Shown here: positions 1 through 8,236 of the stretch, in pieces | How positions within the stretch are numbered: position 1 is the first letter of the stretch | Layout: each line of letters opens with the position of its first letter | From: JBGUVL01 sp045134375 | Lineage (GTDB): Bacteria; Bacillota_I; Bacilli_A; Erysipelotrichales; Erysipelotrichaceae | Direction: 5' to 3' | Length of the DNA stretch: 20,016 nucleotides | Assembly: GCA_045134375.1 (NCBI GenBank) | Contig: JBGUVL010000034.1 | Span: forward strand, 1-20,016 | Translations under genes and position numbers: made by a program | The notes under the pieces: model-generated | Databases searched by the model: none | What the model saw: the letters and a program-made list of their open reading frames with translations, nothing else | Told to the model about the DNA's origin: nothing

Positions 1-672
1 CGTTGGGAAGAAGCCATGCGTCTTTTGGAAGAAGAGTTTTCTATGCCGTATATTCCAAAGCAGGAGGAAGAGGTTCTAATCGATTTGTACAATGAATGTC
101 GTTCATGGTTAAATCAACATAGGAAAGTACGTTCCTATACGGAAGAGGACATTGAGGATTGTTTGTTTGGAAATCTAGAGGAAGCATTGCAAGCGGTGGA
201 GTTATTAAGGAAAAGTAATATTAGAAATCATTTGGATGTTGTGGAACGATATTTGAAAAATCATCCCCATTATTTGATCCGCACCTTGCTGTTGGAATGT
301 TTGATCGAGCAACAGGTAAACGATGAAATAATGCTAGATTTTGATGGGATGGAAGTTTCCTTTACTCCTTGCTATATCGAATTGCCTCAAGATCAGGATG
401 TGTTTCGAGAAGCAGTGACCATTGTTGATTCTTATTTTGCGAATGAAAATCCTTCTTTTCTAACGATGTGTGTGGAATGTATGATGAAGGAAATGTATTT
501 TCGTTTGCCATTTTCGTTAGGAGAAGATGAAATTTATCACTTTATTTATGCGATTCTATATTATGTATATAAGGCAAATGAGGATTTAGAGGGCTTTCAG
601 ATGTTTATTTCTGAAAAAAACCTTGCCAATTATAAGGGTTATGACTTATTATTATATAAGTACGATGTTTAA
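1..672 (+). CDS. Unknown helical protein upstream of tig (possible DUF3196/MPN330-like), 5' end outside window
   Basis: The frame is open from base 1, so the gene probably starts before the window; the first in-window ATG (16) has no ribosome binding site in the few bases before it. At least 223 residues are visible. They are acidic, rich in Leu and Glu, predicted helical, and without signal peptide or membrane segment, which suits a cytosolic helical-repeat (TPR-like) protein. No catalytic motif is seen. It ends 30 bp before tig with no terminator or clear promoter between, so the two are probably cotranscribed. From memory, Mycoplasma has an unknown gene (MG237/MPN330, DUF3196) directly before tig and lon; identity with that family is inferred from gene order and general character, not from recognised residues. 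Confidence 0.7.
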   Translation, partial: RWEEAMRLLEEEFSMPYIPKQEEEVLIDLYNECRSWLNQHRKVRSYTEEDIEDCLFGNLEEALQAVELLRKSNIRNHLDVVERYLKNHPHYLIRTLLLECLIEQQVNDEIMLDFDGMEVSFTPCYIELPQDQDVFREAVTIVDSYFANENPSFLTMCVECMMKEMYFRLPFSLGEDEIYHFIYAILYYVYKANEDLEGFQMFISEKNLANYKGYDLLLYKYDV

Positions 673-702
673 TAGAAACATGTTTAGTAGGAGGAAGAAT
701 TA

Positions 703-1977
703 ATGAGTTCAACTTGGACATTAAAAGAAAATTCACAGGGTGAATTACAAGTTAAAGTAAATGGTGAAGAATGGAAGGCTGCACAGGAAAAAGCGTTCAA
801 GAAACTAGCGAAAAATGTTGAAGTGAAGGGCTTTAGAAAAGGACAGGTTCCAGAAAAAATGGCTCGTAAAGTGGTAGCAAAGCAGCACATTTTAGTAGAA
901 GCAGTAGATGAAATTGCAGGAAAGGCAATGCAGGAAGGAATCAAAGAACACGATTTGTGGGTCATTGCTCGTCCAGAATTAAAAGTGGATGCATTAGATG
1001 AAGAAGAAGCAGTATTAACTTTTGTAATGAGCGTGAAGCCAGAAGTTTCTTTGGGAGAATACAAAGGTTTAGAAGTAACAAAGGATGAAGTAAAAGTTGA
1101 AGAAAGCGAAATTGAAGCAGAATTAAATCGTTTGCAGCAGCGTTTTGCGGAATTGGTAGTAAAAGAAGAAGGAACCGTAGAAAATGGAGATACTGCGGTA
1201 ATTGATTTTGAAGGATTCAAAGATGGCGTTGCTTTCGAAGGTGGAAAAGGGGAAAACTATCCATTAGAAATTGGTTCTGGTTCATTCATTCCAGGATTTG
1301 AAGAACAGTTAGTAGGAATGGCTGTGGAAGAAAGTAAAGATATCACAGTGACATTCCCAGAAAATTATGGAGCAGAAGATTTAGCTGGTGCAGAAGCAGT
1401 ATTTAAGGTAACAGTACATGAAATCAAAGCGAAGACACTGCCTGAAATCAATGATGATTTAATTAAAGATGCAGAAATCAAAGAGGTTGAGACAGTAGAA
1501 GCTTATAAGGAATATGTCAACAAAAACTTAACAACACAGAAGGAAAACGATGCGGAACGCAAGTTTGAAAATGATGTTTTGACAAAATTGACAGAAAATA
1601 CACCAGTTGAAATTCCTGAAGTAATGGTTAGCGATGAAGTGGATTCTATGGTAAATGATTTTGCTCAGCGTTTAGCTTCTCAGGGATTCCCATTGGATCA
1701 GTATTACCAGATGACTGGTTTAACGGAAGAAGCATTAAGAGAGCAGATGCAGCCAGAGGCAAAGACAAAAGTTCATGTACGTTTGGTGTTGGATGCGATT
1801 GCTAATGCAGAAAACATTGAAGTGAATGATGAAGATGTAGAAAAAGAATACCAGAATATTGCTGATCAGTATGGTATGGAAGTAGACAAAGTGAAAGAAG
1901 TAATCAATAAAGATGCTCTTGTTTACGACTTACGTCTGCAGAAAGCAGTTACGTTAGTAAAAGAAAACGTAAAGTAA
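703..1977 (+). CDS. tig: Trigger factor, ribosome-associated chaperone and peptidyl-prolyl isomerase
   Basis: Trigger factor binds the ribosome at the tunnel exit and shelters nascent chains. The 424-residue length is typical. The N-terminal ribosome-binding domain (about 1-115) contains the signature GFRKGQVP at residues 43-50, where the E. coli protein has it too. An FKBP-type isomerase domain follows (about 150-245; GDTAVIDFEGFKDG, then GSGSFIPGFEEQLVGM), then the long helical C-terminal chaperone domain. The start at 703 has a strong AGGAGG at 689-694. It is followed by a hairpin terminator and, 59 bp on, by lon, the common Firmicutes and Mollicutes arrangement. Identification is secure. 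Confidence 0.98.
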   Translation: MSSTWTLKENSQGELQVKVNGEEWKAAQEKAFKKLAKNVEVKGFRKGQVPEKMARKVVAKQHILVEAVDEIAGKAMQEGIKEHDLWVIARPELKVDALDEEEAVLTFVMSVKPEVSLGEYKGLEVTKDEVKVEESEIEAELNRLQQRFAELVVKEEGTVENGDTAVIDFEGFKDGVAFEGGKGENYPLEIGSGSFIPGFEEQLVGMAVEESKDITVTFPENYGAEDLAGAEAVFKVTVHEIKAKTLPEINDDLIKDAEIKEVETVEAYKEYVNKNLTTQKENDAERKFENDVLTKLTENTPVEIPEVMVSDEVDSMVNDFAQRLASQGFPLDQYYQMTGLTEEALREQMQPEAKTKVHVRLVLDAIANAENIEVNDEDVEKEYQNIADQYGMEVDKVKEVINKDALVYDLRLQKAVTLVKENVK

Positions 1978-1988
1978 TCAACTTATAG

Positions 1989-2013
1989 AAAAGACGCATC
2001 GAGCGTCTTTTTT
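1989..2013 (+). terminator. Intrinsic terminator or attenuator between tig and lon
   Basis: The stem AAAAGACGC (1989-1997) pairs perfectly with GCGTCTTTT (2003-2011) across a 5-base loop and runs into a T tract. It ends 23 bp before the lon start, which leaves no space for a lon promoter downstream of it. Partial read-through from tig is therefore likely, unless lon has a promoter inside the end of tig. Confidence 0.85.
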
Positions 2014-2036
2014 GTCCTAACAAAGGAGGGTAATAT

Positions 2037-4355
2037 ATGGAAAATCAAAAAGCGCCGATTAGCATTCCTGTTGTTTGCACAAGAGGAGTGATCGTATTCC
2101 CAAATCAGGAAATTATTATTGATGTAGGGAGAAAGAAAAGTGTGGCAGCGCTAGAGGAAGCAAGAGAAAATTTTAATTCTCATGTATTCCTGGTAGCACA
2201 GAAGGAACTGTCTGTAGAAGATCCTCAAATTGAGGACTTGTATGAAATTGGTACCTTGTGTAGCGTTAGCAGTGTTCGTCGTATGGATGGGTATCTGCGC
2301 GTTAAATTTAAAGGAAATGAACGTGCAAGAATCGTTACCTTTAGCAATAGTGATACCATGGTATTTGCTAGTGTGGAACCATTGAATGATGTGCATCAAG
2401 ATGAATTAGAAGAGATGGCATTGGTTAGAAGAATTGCTACTCAGTTGGAAGAAAATGAGGTGATTGTGCAAAGTTTGCCAAAGGATGCTGCAATGAAATT
2501 AGCATCTGGCATTAGTGCTCCTCAGTTAGCCGATCAAATTGCGCAAGTATTTCCTTTTACGGTAGAAGTGAAACAGAAGTTGTTAGAAACACTAGAGGTG
2601 AATGAGCGTCTGTTAGAAATTCTACAAGAAATGGAAAAAGAAAAAACATTGAGTGAATTAGAGAATGTCATTGCTGAGAAAGTGAAAACTCGTATTGATG
2701 AAAATCAGAAAGAGTATTATTTGCGTGAGAAATTGCGTGCGATTAAAGAAGAATTAGGCGATGTTGCGGATCGTGAAAGCGATAGTGATGAATATCGCAA
2801 GATGATCGCCGATAATCCTTATCCTGATCATGTCAAAGAAAAGGCATTGGATGAATTATCTCGTTATGATATGTTGCCGGCTGCTTCTGGTGAAAGTGGA
2901 GTTGTCAAGAGTTATCTTGATTGGTTATTGAAGACACCTTGGTGGCAGGAAAGTGAAGACAATACCGATTTAAATCGTGCCCAAGAAATTCTAGATGAAG
3001 ATCACTATGGCTTGGAGAAAGTCAAAGAACGTATTATGGAATTTTTAGCTGTGAAGACGATGACGAATTCGTTAAAGGCGCCGATCATTTGTTTGGTTGG
3101 TCCTCCTGGCGTTGGGAAAACTTCATTGGCAAAATCCGTAGCTAGGGCATTGGATCGTAAATTTGTTAAGGTATCATTAGGTGGGGTAAAGGACGAATCC
3201 GAAATTCGCGGGCACAGAAGAACCTATCTAGGAAGTATGCCAGGTCGTTTTATTCAAGGAATGAAAAAAGCAGGTACGATCAATCCCGTTTTCTTGATTG
3301 ATGAAATTGATAAAATGGCGAGTGATTTTAAAGGTGATCCTGCAAGTGCTATGTTAGAAGTGCTGGACCCTGAGCAGAATTCTATGTTCTCGGATCACTA
3401 TTTGGAAGAACCTTATGATTTGAGTAAGGTATTGTTTATCGCAACTGCCAACTATATTGAAAATATTCCACCGGCACTAAAGGATCGTTTGGAAATCATT
3501 AGTTTATCAAGCTATACTGAGCTGGAGAAGGTACAGATTGCAAAACGTCATCTATTGCCAAAACAGTTACGAGAAAATGGTTTGGATGCATCGCAGTTAA
3601 AACTTTCGGATGATTTGTTGTTGTATATCATTCAATACTATACAAGAGAGAGCGGTGTTCGTCAGTTAGAAAGAATGATTGCGAAGATTGCTCGTAAGAG
3701 TGTATTGGCCATTTTGAAAGATGGGAAAAAGAAAGTCAATATGACAAAGAAGTTGCTTGTGGAATATTTAGGCAAAGAAATTTATGAGTATGGAAAGCGT
3801 GAGAAGAAAAATCAAGTGGGAACCGTGACAGGTTTAGCCTACACTTCCTTTGGTGGAGATGTGTTGCAGGTAGAAGTAAACCATTTTGAAGGAAAAGGAA
3901 AATTGGTGATTACGGGACAACTTGGTGATGTGATGAAAGAAAGTGCTTCGATTGCCTATGACTATGTAAGAGCGAATGCGAAAAAATATAAAATTGATAC
4001 GACGATGTTTGAAAAACAGGATATTCATATCCATGTTCCAGAAGGAGCTGTGCCAAAAGATGGTCCAAGTGCAGGCGTTACTTTGACAACGGCTTTGGTA
4101 TCTTCATTAAGCAATATTCCAGTGGACAAAGATGTAGCGATGACGGGGGAAGTTACGTTACGAGGAAATGTTCTTCCTATTGGTGGTTTAAAGGAGAAAT
4201 CGATGGCGGCACATCGTTGCGGAATTAAGAAAATCATTATGCCAAAAGGAAATGTGAAAGATTTGGATGATCTTCCTCAAGTGGTAAAGGATGCGATTAC
4301 TTTTGTTCCAGTGGATCACGTTTCTCAAGTGCTAAATGAAGCTTTGGTAAAGTAA
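2037..4355 (+). CDS. lon: ATP-dependent serine protease Lon (La)
   Basis: Lon degrades misfolded and regulatory proteins in the cytosol as a hexameric AAA+ protease. The 772-residue length and domain order are typical of bacterial LonA: N-terminal substrate-recognition domain (about 1-200), coiled-coil linker, AAA+ module with Walker A GPPGVGKT at 355-362 and Walker B FLIDEID at 419-425, then the protease domain. The catalytic dyad is visible: Ser678 in DGPSAG and Lys721 in GGLKEK, with the 43-residue spacing of characterised Lons. A strong AAGGAGGG at 2023-2030 precedes the ATG. The stop is one base from the engB start, so the two are probably translationally coupled. I saw no CIRCE or CtsR-type operator upstream. 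Confidence 0.98.
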   Translation: MENQKAPISIPVVCTRGVIVFPNQEIIIDVGRKKSVAALEEARENFNSHVFLVAQKELSVEDPQIEDLYEIGTLCSVSSVRRMDGYLRVKFKGNERARIVTFSNSDTMVFASVEPLNDVHQDELEEMALVRRIATQLEENEVIVQSLPKDAAMKLASGISAPQLADQIAQVFPFTVEVKQKLLETLEVNERLLEILQEMEKEKTLSELENVIAEKVKTRIDENQKEYYLREKLRAIKEELGDVADRESDSDEYRKMIADNPYPDHVKEKALDELSRYDMLPAASGESGVVKSYLDWLLKTPWWQESEDNTDLNRAQEILDEDHYGLEKVKERIMEFLAVKTMTNSLKAPIICLVGPPGVGKTSLAKSVARALDRKFVKVSLGGVKDESEIRGHRRTYLGSMPGRFIQGMKKAGTINPVFLIDEIDKMASDFKGDPASAMLEVLDPEQNSMFSDHYLEEPYDLSKVLFIATANYIENIPPALKDRLEIISLSSYTELEKVQIAKRHLLPKQLRENGLDASQLKLSDDLLLYIIQYYTRESGVRQLERMIAKIARKSVLAILKDGKKKVNMTKKLLVEYLGKEIYEYGKREKKNQVGTVTGLAYTSFGGDVLQVEVNHFEGKGKLVITGQLGDVMKESASIAYDYVRANAKKYKIDTTMFEKQDIHIHVPEGAVPKDGPSAGVTLTTALVSSLSNIPVDKDVAMTGEVTLRGNVLPIGGLKEKSMAAHRCGIKKIIMPKGNVKDLDDLPQVVKDAITFVPVDHVSQVLNEALVK

Positions 4356-4356
4356 T

Positions 4357-4971
4357 ATGAAAACTTTTAATCATTGTGAGTTGGTTATTTCGGCAGCGAG
4401 CAAAGAACAGTGGCCAGCGAGTGCTCTACCTGAGATCGTGCTTGCAGGGCGAAGCAATGTAGGGAAAAGTAGTTTTATCAATACGATGTGTCATCGAAAA
4501 AAACTAGCTTATGTAGGAAATACGCCAGGAAAGACGCGATTATTAAATTTCTTTCGCTTGGATGATGAGTTAATGTTTGTGGATGTCCCTGGCTATGGTT
4601 ATGCGAATATTTCACAGAAACAGCTGATTCAGTTTGGCGAAATGATGGAAGATTATTTTGGTGAAAGAGAGCAAAAGCGGGGCTTGGTCATGATCGTGGA
4701 TAGTCGTCATAAGCCAAGTGAAGATGACATTACGATGATAGAATATGCGCGCTATTTTGAAATTCCTGTCATTGTGATTATGACTAAAGTCGATAAGCTT
4801 CGTCGTAATGAGCGAATGAAAAATAAAGATTTAATTCATAAAACTTTGCACCTTCAAGAAGGGGAATGTTTGATTCCCTTCTCTAGTGTGAGCGGAGAAG
4901 GCGTGGAAGAAGCTTGGTCTGCGATTGAAAAAATGTATGAAACAGATGCGGTAAAGAAACCTAATCGTTAG
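4357..4971 (+). CDS. engB: Ribosome biogenesis GTP-binding protein EngB/YsxC
   Basis: EngB (YsxC/YihA) is a small TRAFAC GTPase needed for assembly of the large ribosomal subunit. The G motifs are complete: G1 GRSNVGKS at 31-38, G2 threonine in NTPGKT, G3 DVPGYG, G4 TKVDK and a G5-like SSVSGEG near the C-terminus. The 204-residue length is usual for the family. It starts one base after the lon stop without its own strong ribosome binding site, so its translation probably depends on lon. The lon-engB (ysxC) pairing is known in Bacillus. Its last codons form the left arm of the following terminator. Confidence 0.97.
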   Translation: MKTFNHCELVISAASKEQWPASALPEIVLAGRSNVGKSSFINTMCHRKKLAYVGNTPGKTRLLNFFRLDDELMFVDVPGYGYANISQKQLIQFGEMMEDYFGEREQKRGLVMIVDSRHKPSEDDITMIEYARYFEIPVIVIMTKVDKLRRNERMKNKDLIHKTLHLQEGECLIPFSSVSGEGVEEAWSAIEKMYETDAVKKPNR

Positions 4972-4989
4972 GGTGCTTACCGCCTTTTT
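4948..4989 (+). terminator. Intrinsic terminator of the tig-lon-engB unit, overlapping the engB 3' end
   Basis: The outer stem is GCGGTAA (4948-4954) with TTACCGC (4977-4983). An inner stem pairs CCTAA (4960-4964) with TTAGG (4968-4972) and takes in the engB stop codon. A run of T residues follows the outer stem. Confidence 0.8.
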
Positions 4990-4999
4990 TGTAGTATTA

Positions 5000-5039
5000 T
5001 GTGATTTCATGTTGTATCATTATGGTGAGATTTCATGTT
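5000..5039 (+). repeat. Direct repeat in the promoter region of the M15 carboxypeptidase gene
   Basis: GATTTCATGTT occurs exactly at 5003-5013 and again at 5029-5039. With flanking bases, the 14-bp unit TG(T/A)GATTTCATGTT repeats with one mismatch and a 26-bp period. The pair lies between the engB terminator and the ribosome binding site at about 5048-5053. This is the position for a regulator that binds direct repeats; no regulator is identified. Confidence 0.6.
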
Positions 5040-5061
5040 CTTAATTTGAGGGGGAATAGAC

Positions 5062-6186
5062 ATGCACAAGAAAATGGTAATTGCACTATTATTGTTGATT
5101 TTTGTTGTTATTAGTTCTATCATGGGAGTCATTTGGTATAACCAAGATGTTACATTCAAAAAAAATACTTTTTATTGGGAGTATGGAACAAATGGTAAGG
5201 TGGAAGCGAAAGATTTGTTAGAGGAAAGCAATTCTTCTTTTTCATCTTCATTAAAAATAGATACGATTCCATTGGAAAAAGGGAAAGAATACCCAGCGGT
5301 GGGCAACTATACACTTGCCGTACATTATCAAACGGGTTGGATTCATCGTGTTAAAGAAATTAGGATTATTGTAAAAGATAGCAAGGCGCCAACTTTTACA
5401 AAAAAGGAAACCAATATTTCCATACCTTATGGACAAAGTGATTATGATTTTCTTTCTCATTTTTCTGCGGAGGATCTTAGTGGGTGTCAATTATCGTTAT
5501 CAGTAGAGGAAGTGGATTTTACAAAAGCAGGAAAATATAATGCGAAAGTTAGTGCCATTGATCCATATGAAAATAAAACGGAATTTTCATTTCAAGTGGA
5601 AGTAGAGGAAGAGAAAATAGTGATTCTAGAAAAACCGAAAGCAGTGGAAAACACGATTATTTCTAAGGTAGAGCCTACCTATGTGAATGGTATCTTAGTC
5701 GTGAATAAGAAGCATCCTTTAGATGCCTCCTATGCACCAGGGGAAAATGCAGAAGCGGGTGCGAATGTGAGAGCCATGATTGCGGAAATGCAGATGCTAG
5801 GTTTGAATGTAAGTACCTCTTATAGTGGGTATCGAAGTTATGCTTATCAGAATCAATTATACTGGAGTTATGTCAATTCGTATGGACAAGCTGCTGCGGA
5901 TACGTTCTCAGCAAGAGCAGGATACTCGGAACATCAAACCGGTTTGGCATTTGACTTATTACATTATAATGGTGCATTGATCACCGCTTCAGCAGAAGCA
6001 AACTGGATTGCCAACAATGCCCATCGCTATGGTTTTATCGTTCGTTATCAAAGTGGAAAAGAATCAATAACAGGCTATCAGGCAGAACCATGGCATCTTC
6101 GCTACGTTGGAAATCAAGCGGAAAGTATCATGCGTTCTGGGTTGACCTTAGAGGAATATCTAGGAGTCGCTGGTGGTGATTATTAA
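5062..6186 (+). CDS. Membrane-anchored M15 (VanY/LdcB-type) D,D- or L,D-carboxypeptidase
   Basis: Enzymes of this family are zinc peptidases that trim peptidoglycan stem peptides outside the membrane. Residues 5-25 form one hydrophobic segment after MHKK, a signal anchor. Then come two Ig-like modules (about 35-105 and 109-185, the second beginning APTF and ending in GKYNAKVSAIDPYENK), probably a spacer or wall-binding arm. The C-terminal peptidase domain (about 205-365) has SGYRSY, SEHQTGLAFD and EPWHLRY. The zinc ligands are most likely His291, Asp298 and His345, with Glu342 as catalytic base. GAGGGGG precedes the ATG. The gene is monocistronic between two terminators. The residues fit the VanY/LdcB group; the choice between D,D- and L,D-specificity cannot be read here. 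Confidence 0.92.
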   Translation: MHKKMVIALLLLIFVVISSIMGVIWYNQDVTFKKNTFYWEYGTNGKVEAKDLLEESNSSFSSSLKIDTIPLEKGKEYPAVGNYTLAVHYQTGWIHRVKEIRIIVKDSKAPTFTKKETNISIPYGQSDYDFLSHFSAEDLSGCQLSLSVEEVDFTKAGKYNAKVSAIDPYENKTEFSFQVEVEEEKIVILEKPKAVENTIISKVEPTYVNGILVVNKKHPLDASYAPGENAEAGANVRAMIAEMQMLGLNVSTSYSGYRSYAYQNQLYWSYVNSYGQAAADTFSARAGYSEHQTGLAFDLLHYNGALITASAEANWIANNAHRYGFIVRYQSGKESITGYQAEPWHLRYVGNQAESIMRSGLTLEEYLGVAGGDY

Positions 6187-6227
6187 AAAGAAAAAAGCAA
6201 GATCCCACACTCTTGCTTTTTTCTTTT
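6186..6227 (+). terminator. Intrinsic terminator after the carboxypeptidase gene
   Basis: A 17-bp perfect stem pairs 6186-6202 with 6211-6227 around an 8-base loop (core GCAAGA/TCTTGC). A-rich and T-rich arms make it possibly active in both directions. The left arm begins in the stop codon. Confidence 0.85.
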
Positions 6228-6243
6228 ATGGAATATTTTGATA

Positions 6244-6272
6244 AAAAGTGAGGAAGACTCCTCTACCACTTT
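6244..6272 (-). terminator. Probable intrinsic terminator of the aconitase gene
   Basis: Read on the minus strand, GAGGA-GTCT-TCCTC forms the tip, AAAGT/ACTTT the base with a small bulge, and a T run follows. It lies 34 bp beyond the aconitase stop. The bulge makes it weaker than the others in the window. Confidence 0.6.
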
Positions 6273-6305
6273 CATTATACTTGATATCGTTGGATTCGTA
6301 AAGTC

Positions 6306-8219
6306 CTATTGGTGATTTTTAATATAGTTTAATGTACCGCCTTCTTTAATTAAATCAATATCATACTGTGTTAGGTTGTGGGTTACGGTATAAGTCAATC
6401 CTTTGGTTACGTTTTTCACTGATAGTGGTTGATCGACCGCAATTTGATCTAGATTGTTGATATGCAGTTCGTCCATTTCATCAATCGTGTCATAATCTTT
6501 TTCATTGACGAAGGTCAATGGTAAAATACCAAAATTGATTAGGTTAGCACGGTGGATTCGAGCGAAGCTTTTTGCGATTACAGCTTTGATTCCTAAATAC
6601 ATTGGCGCAAGTGCGGCGTGTTCTCGAGAAGAACCCTGTCCATAATTGGCACCAGCAATGATAAATCCTCCACCATATTTCTTACAATCATCATGAAAGG
6701 ATGCTTTCACATTCATAAAAATGAATTCGGAAATTTTTTCAATATTGGAACGATACGGAAGCACTTTAGCGCCGGCAGGGGCAATATGATCGGTTGTGAT
6801 ATTGTCTTCTACCTTAATCATTACTTTTTTATGAATTTCGTTGTCCAAAGGAGTGTTGATTGGTAATGGTTTGATGTTTGGTCCGCGCACAATTTCTTTT
6901 GTTTTATCGCCATCTGGCGCAATGATCATACGATCATCAATTAGGAAATGGTCGACTGGCGCTGGTAAATCAAAATCTTCTTTTCTTGGATCGCTGATGC
7001 AGCCATGAATGGCACTGGCAGCCGCTGTTTCTGGTGAAACTAGGCAGACTTTTGCGCTTAATGTACCACTTCTTCCATAAAAGTTTCGATTAAATGTTCT
7101 TAGTGAGAGAGCATTGGTGATAGGGGATTGTCCCATACCAATACAAGGGCCACAAGTGGATTCTAAAATACGGGCACCACTGGCTATGATATCGCTCAAT
7201 GCGCCATTTTTTGTAATCATTTGCAATACTTGTTTACTTCCCGGAGAAACCACGAGGGACAAGGAAGGATCCATGGTTTTTCCCTTTAGAATATTAGCAA
7301 CACTCATTAAGTCACGATAACTTGAATTGGTGCAGCTACCAATGGCAACCTGATCAACTTTCAATCCTTCGACTTCGCTAATGCATTTGATATTATCCGG
7401 AGAATGCGGCATAGCGATCATTGGTTCTAAAGTATTTAAATCAATGGTATAGGTTTCGTCGTAGAAAGCATCTTCATCGGCTTTTAATTCTTTCCAGACA
7501 GTTTCGCGCTGTTGCAGTTTTAAAAATTCGTAAGTGACTTCATCACTTGGGAAGATACTTGTTGTTGCGCCAAGTTCGGCTCCCATATTACAAATGGTAG
7601 CACGTTCTGGAATGGATAATGTCTTCACACCATCACCGCTATATTCAACAATTTTCCCTACGCCTCCTTTGACACTGAGGATGGACAATACTTTTAAGAT
7701 GATGTCTTTTGCGGATACACCTTTGCTTAATTTTCCTTTTAGGATGATGTTAATGGTTTTTGGAGCGGTTAAGTAGAATGGTTTTCCAGCCATTGCACAA
7801 GCGACATCCAATCCTCCAGCACCCATGGCAAGGCTTCCCATACCGCCTGCGGTTGGTGTGTGAGAATCACTTCCTAGTAAGGTTTTACCAGGGGCAGCAA
7901 AGCGTTCTAAATGGACCTGATGGCAGATTCCATTTCCTGGTTTTGAAAAATAGACACCATAGGCATTGGCTACGGTTTGTAAATATTTATGGTCATCCGC
8001 ATTTTCAAAACCACTTTGTAAGGTGTTGTGGTCAACATAGCTGATGGATAATTCGGTTTTCACTTTATCAATTCCCATGGCTTCGAGCTGTAAGTATGCC
8101 ATGGTTCCTGTAGCATCTTGTGTCAATGTTTGATCGATGCGGATACCAATTTGTTTTCCTTTTTTATAATCTCCTTCGACAAGATGAGCTTGCAGTATTT
8201 TTTCCGATAATGTTGGCAT
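6306..8219 (-). CDS. Aconitate hydratase, short Aquifex-type
   Basis: Aconitase interconverts citrate and isocitrate through a [4Fe-4S] cluster. The cluster ligands are visible: Cys296 in GSCTNSS, and Cys356 and Cys359 in TCGPCIGMG. The N-terminal part has HQVHLERFAAPGKTLLGSDSH and the C-terminal swivel domain has GQGSSREHAALAP and RIHRANLINFGILPL. At 637 residues it is much shorter than the roughly 900-residue AcnA/CitB of Bacillus and fits the compact Aquifex-type family seen in some anaerobes and thermophiles. AAGGAGGAG lies just upstream of the ATG, with an extended -10 before it. It is divergent from citrate synthase and isocitrate dehydrogenase, the flanking steps of the same pathway. 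An RNA-binding (IRP-like) role is not expected for this short form. Confidence 0.95.
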   Translation of the reverse strand: MPTLSEKILQAHLVEGDYKKGKQIGIRIDQTLTQDATGTMAYLQLEAMGIDKVKTELSISYVDHNTLQSGFENADDHKYLQTVANAYGVYFSKPGNGICHQVHLERFAAPGKTLLGSDSHTPTAGGMGSLAMGAGGLDVACAMAGKPFYLTAPKTINIILKGKLSKGVSAKDIILKVLSILSVKGGVGKIVEYSGDGVKTLSIPERATICNMGAELGATTSIFPSDEVTYEFLKLQQRETVWKELKADEDAFYDETYTIDLNTLEPMIAMPHSPDNIKCISEVEGLKVDQVAIGSCTNSSYRDLMSVANILKGKTMDPSLSLVVSPGSKQVLQMITKNGALSDIIASGARILESTCGPCIGMGQSPITNALSLRTFNRNFYGRSGTLSAKVCLVSPETAAASAIHGCISDPRKEDFDLPAPVDHFLIDDRMIIAPDGDKTKEIVRGPNIKPLPINTPLDNEIHKKVMIKVEDNITTDHIAPAGAKVLPYRSNIEKISEFIFMNVKASFHDDCKKYGGGFIIAGANYGQGSSREHAALAPMYLGIKAVIAKSFARIHRANLINFGILPLTFVNEKDYDTIDEMDELHINNLDQIAVDQPLSVKNVTKGLTYTVTHNLTQYDIDLIKEGGTLNYIKNHQ

Positions 8220-8236
8220 TTCTTCTCCTCCTTATA

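Noticed and set aside
684..1220. 178-residue open frame antisense to tig
   Set aside because: It is Ser/Thr/Phe-rich, as expected for the complement of a Lys/Glu-rich gene, has no binding site and lies wholly opposite a certain gene.
2014..2036. CIRCE or CtsR operator before lon
   Set aside because: Only a terminator and the ribosome binding site are present; no inverted TTAGCACTC or GGTCAAA repeats were found here.
6618..8044. Several plus-strand frames of 68-94 residues opposite aconitase
   Set aside because: They are shadows of a well-supported gene; none has a binding site or a recognisable domain.
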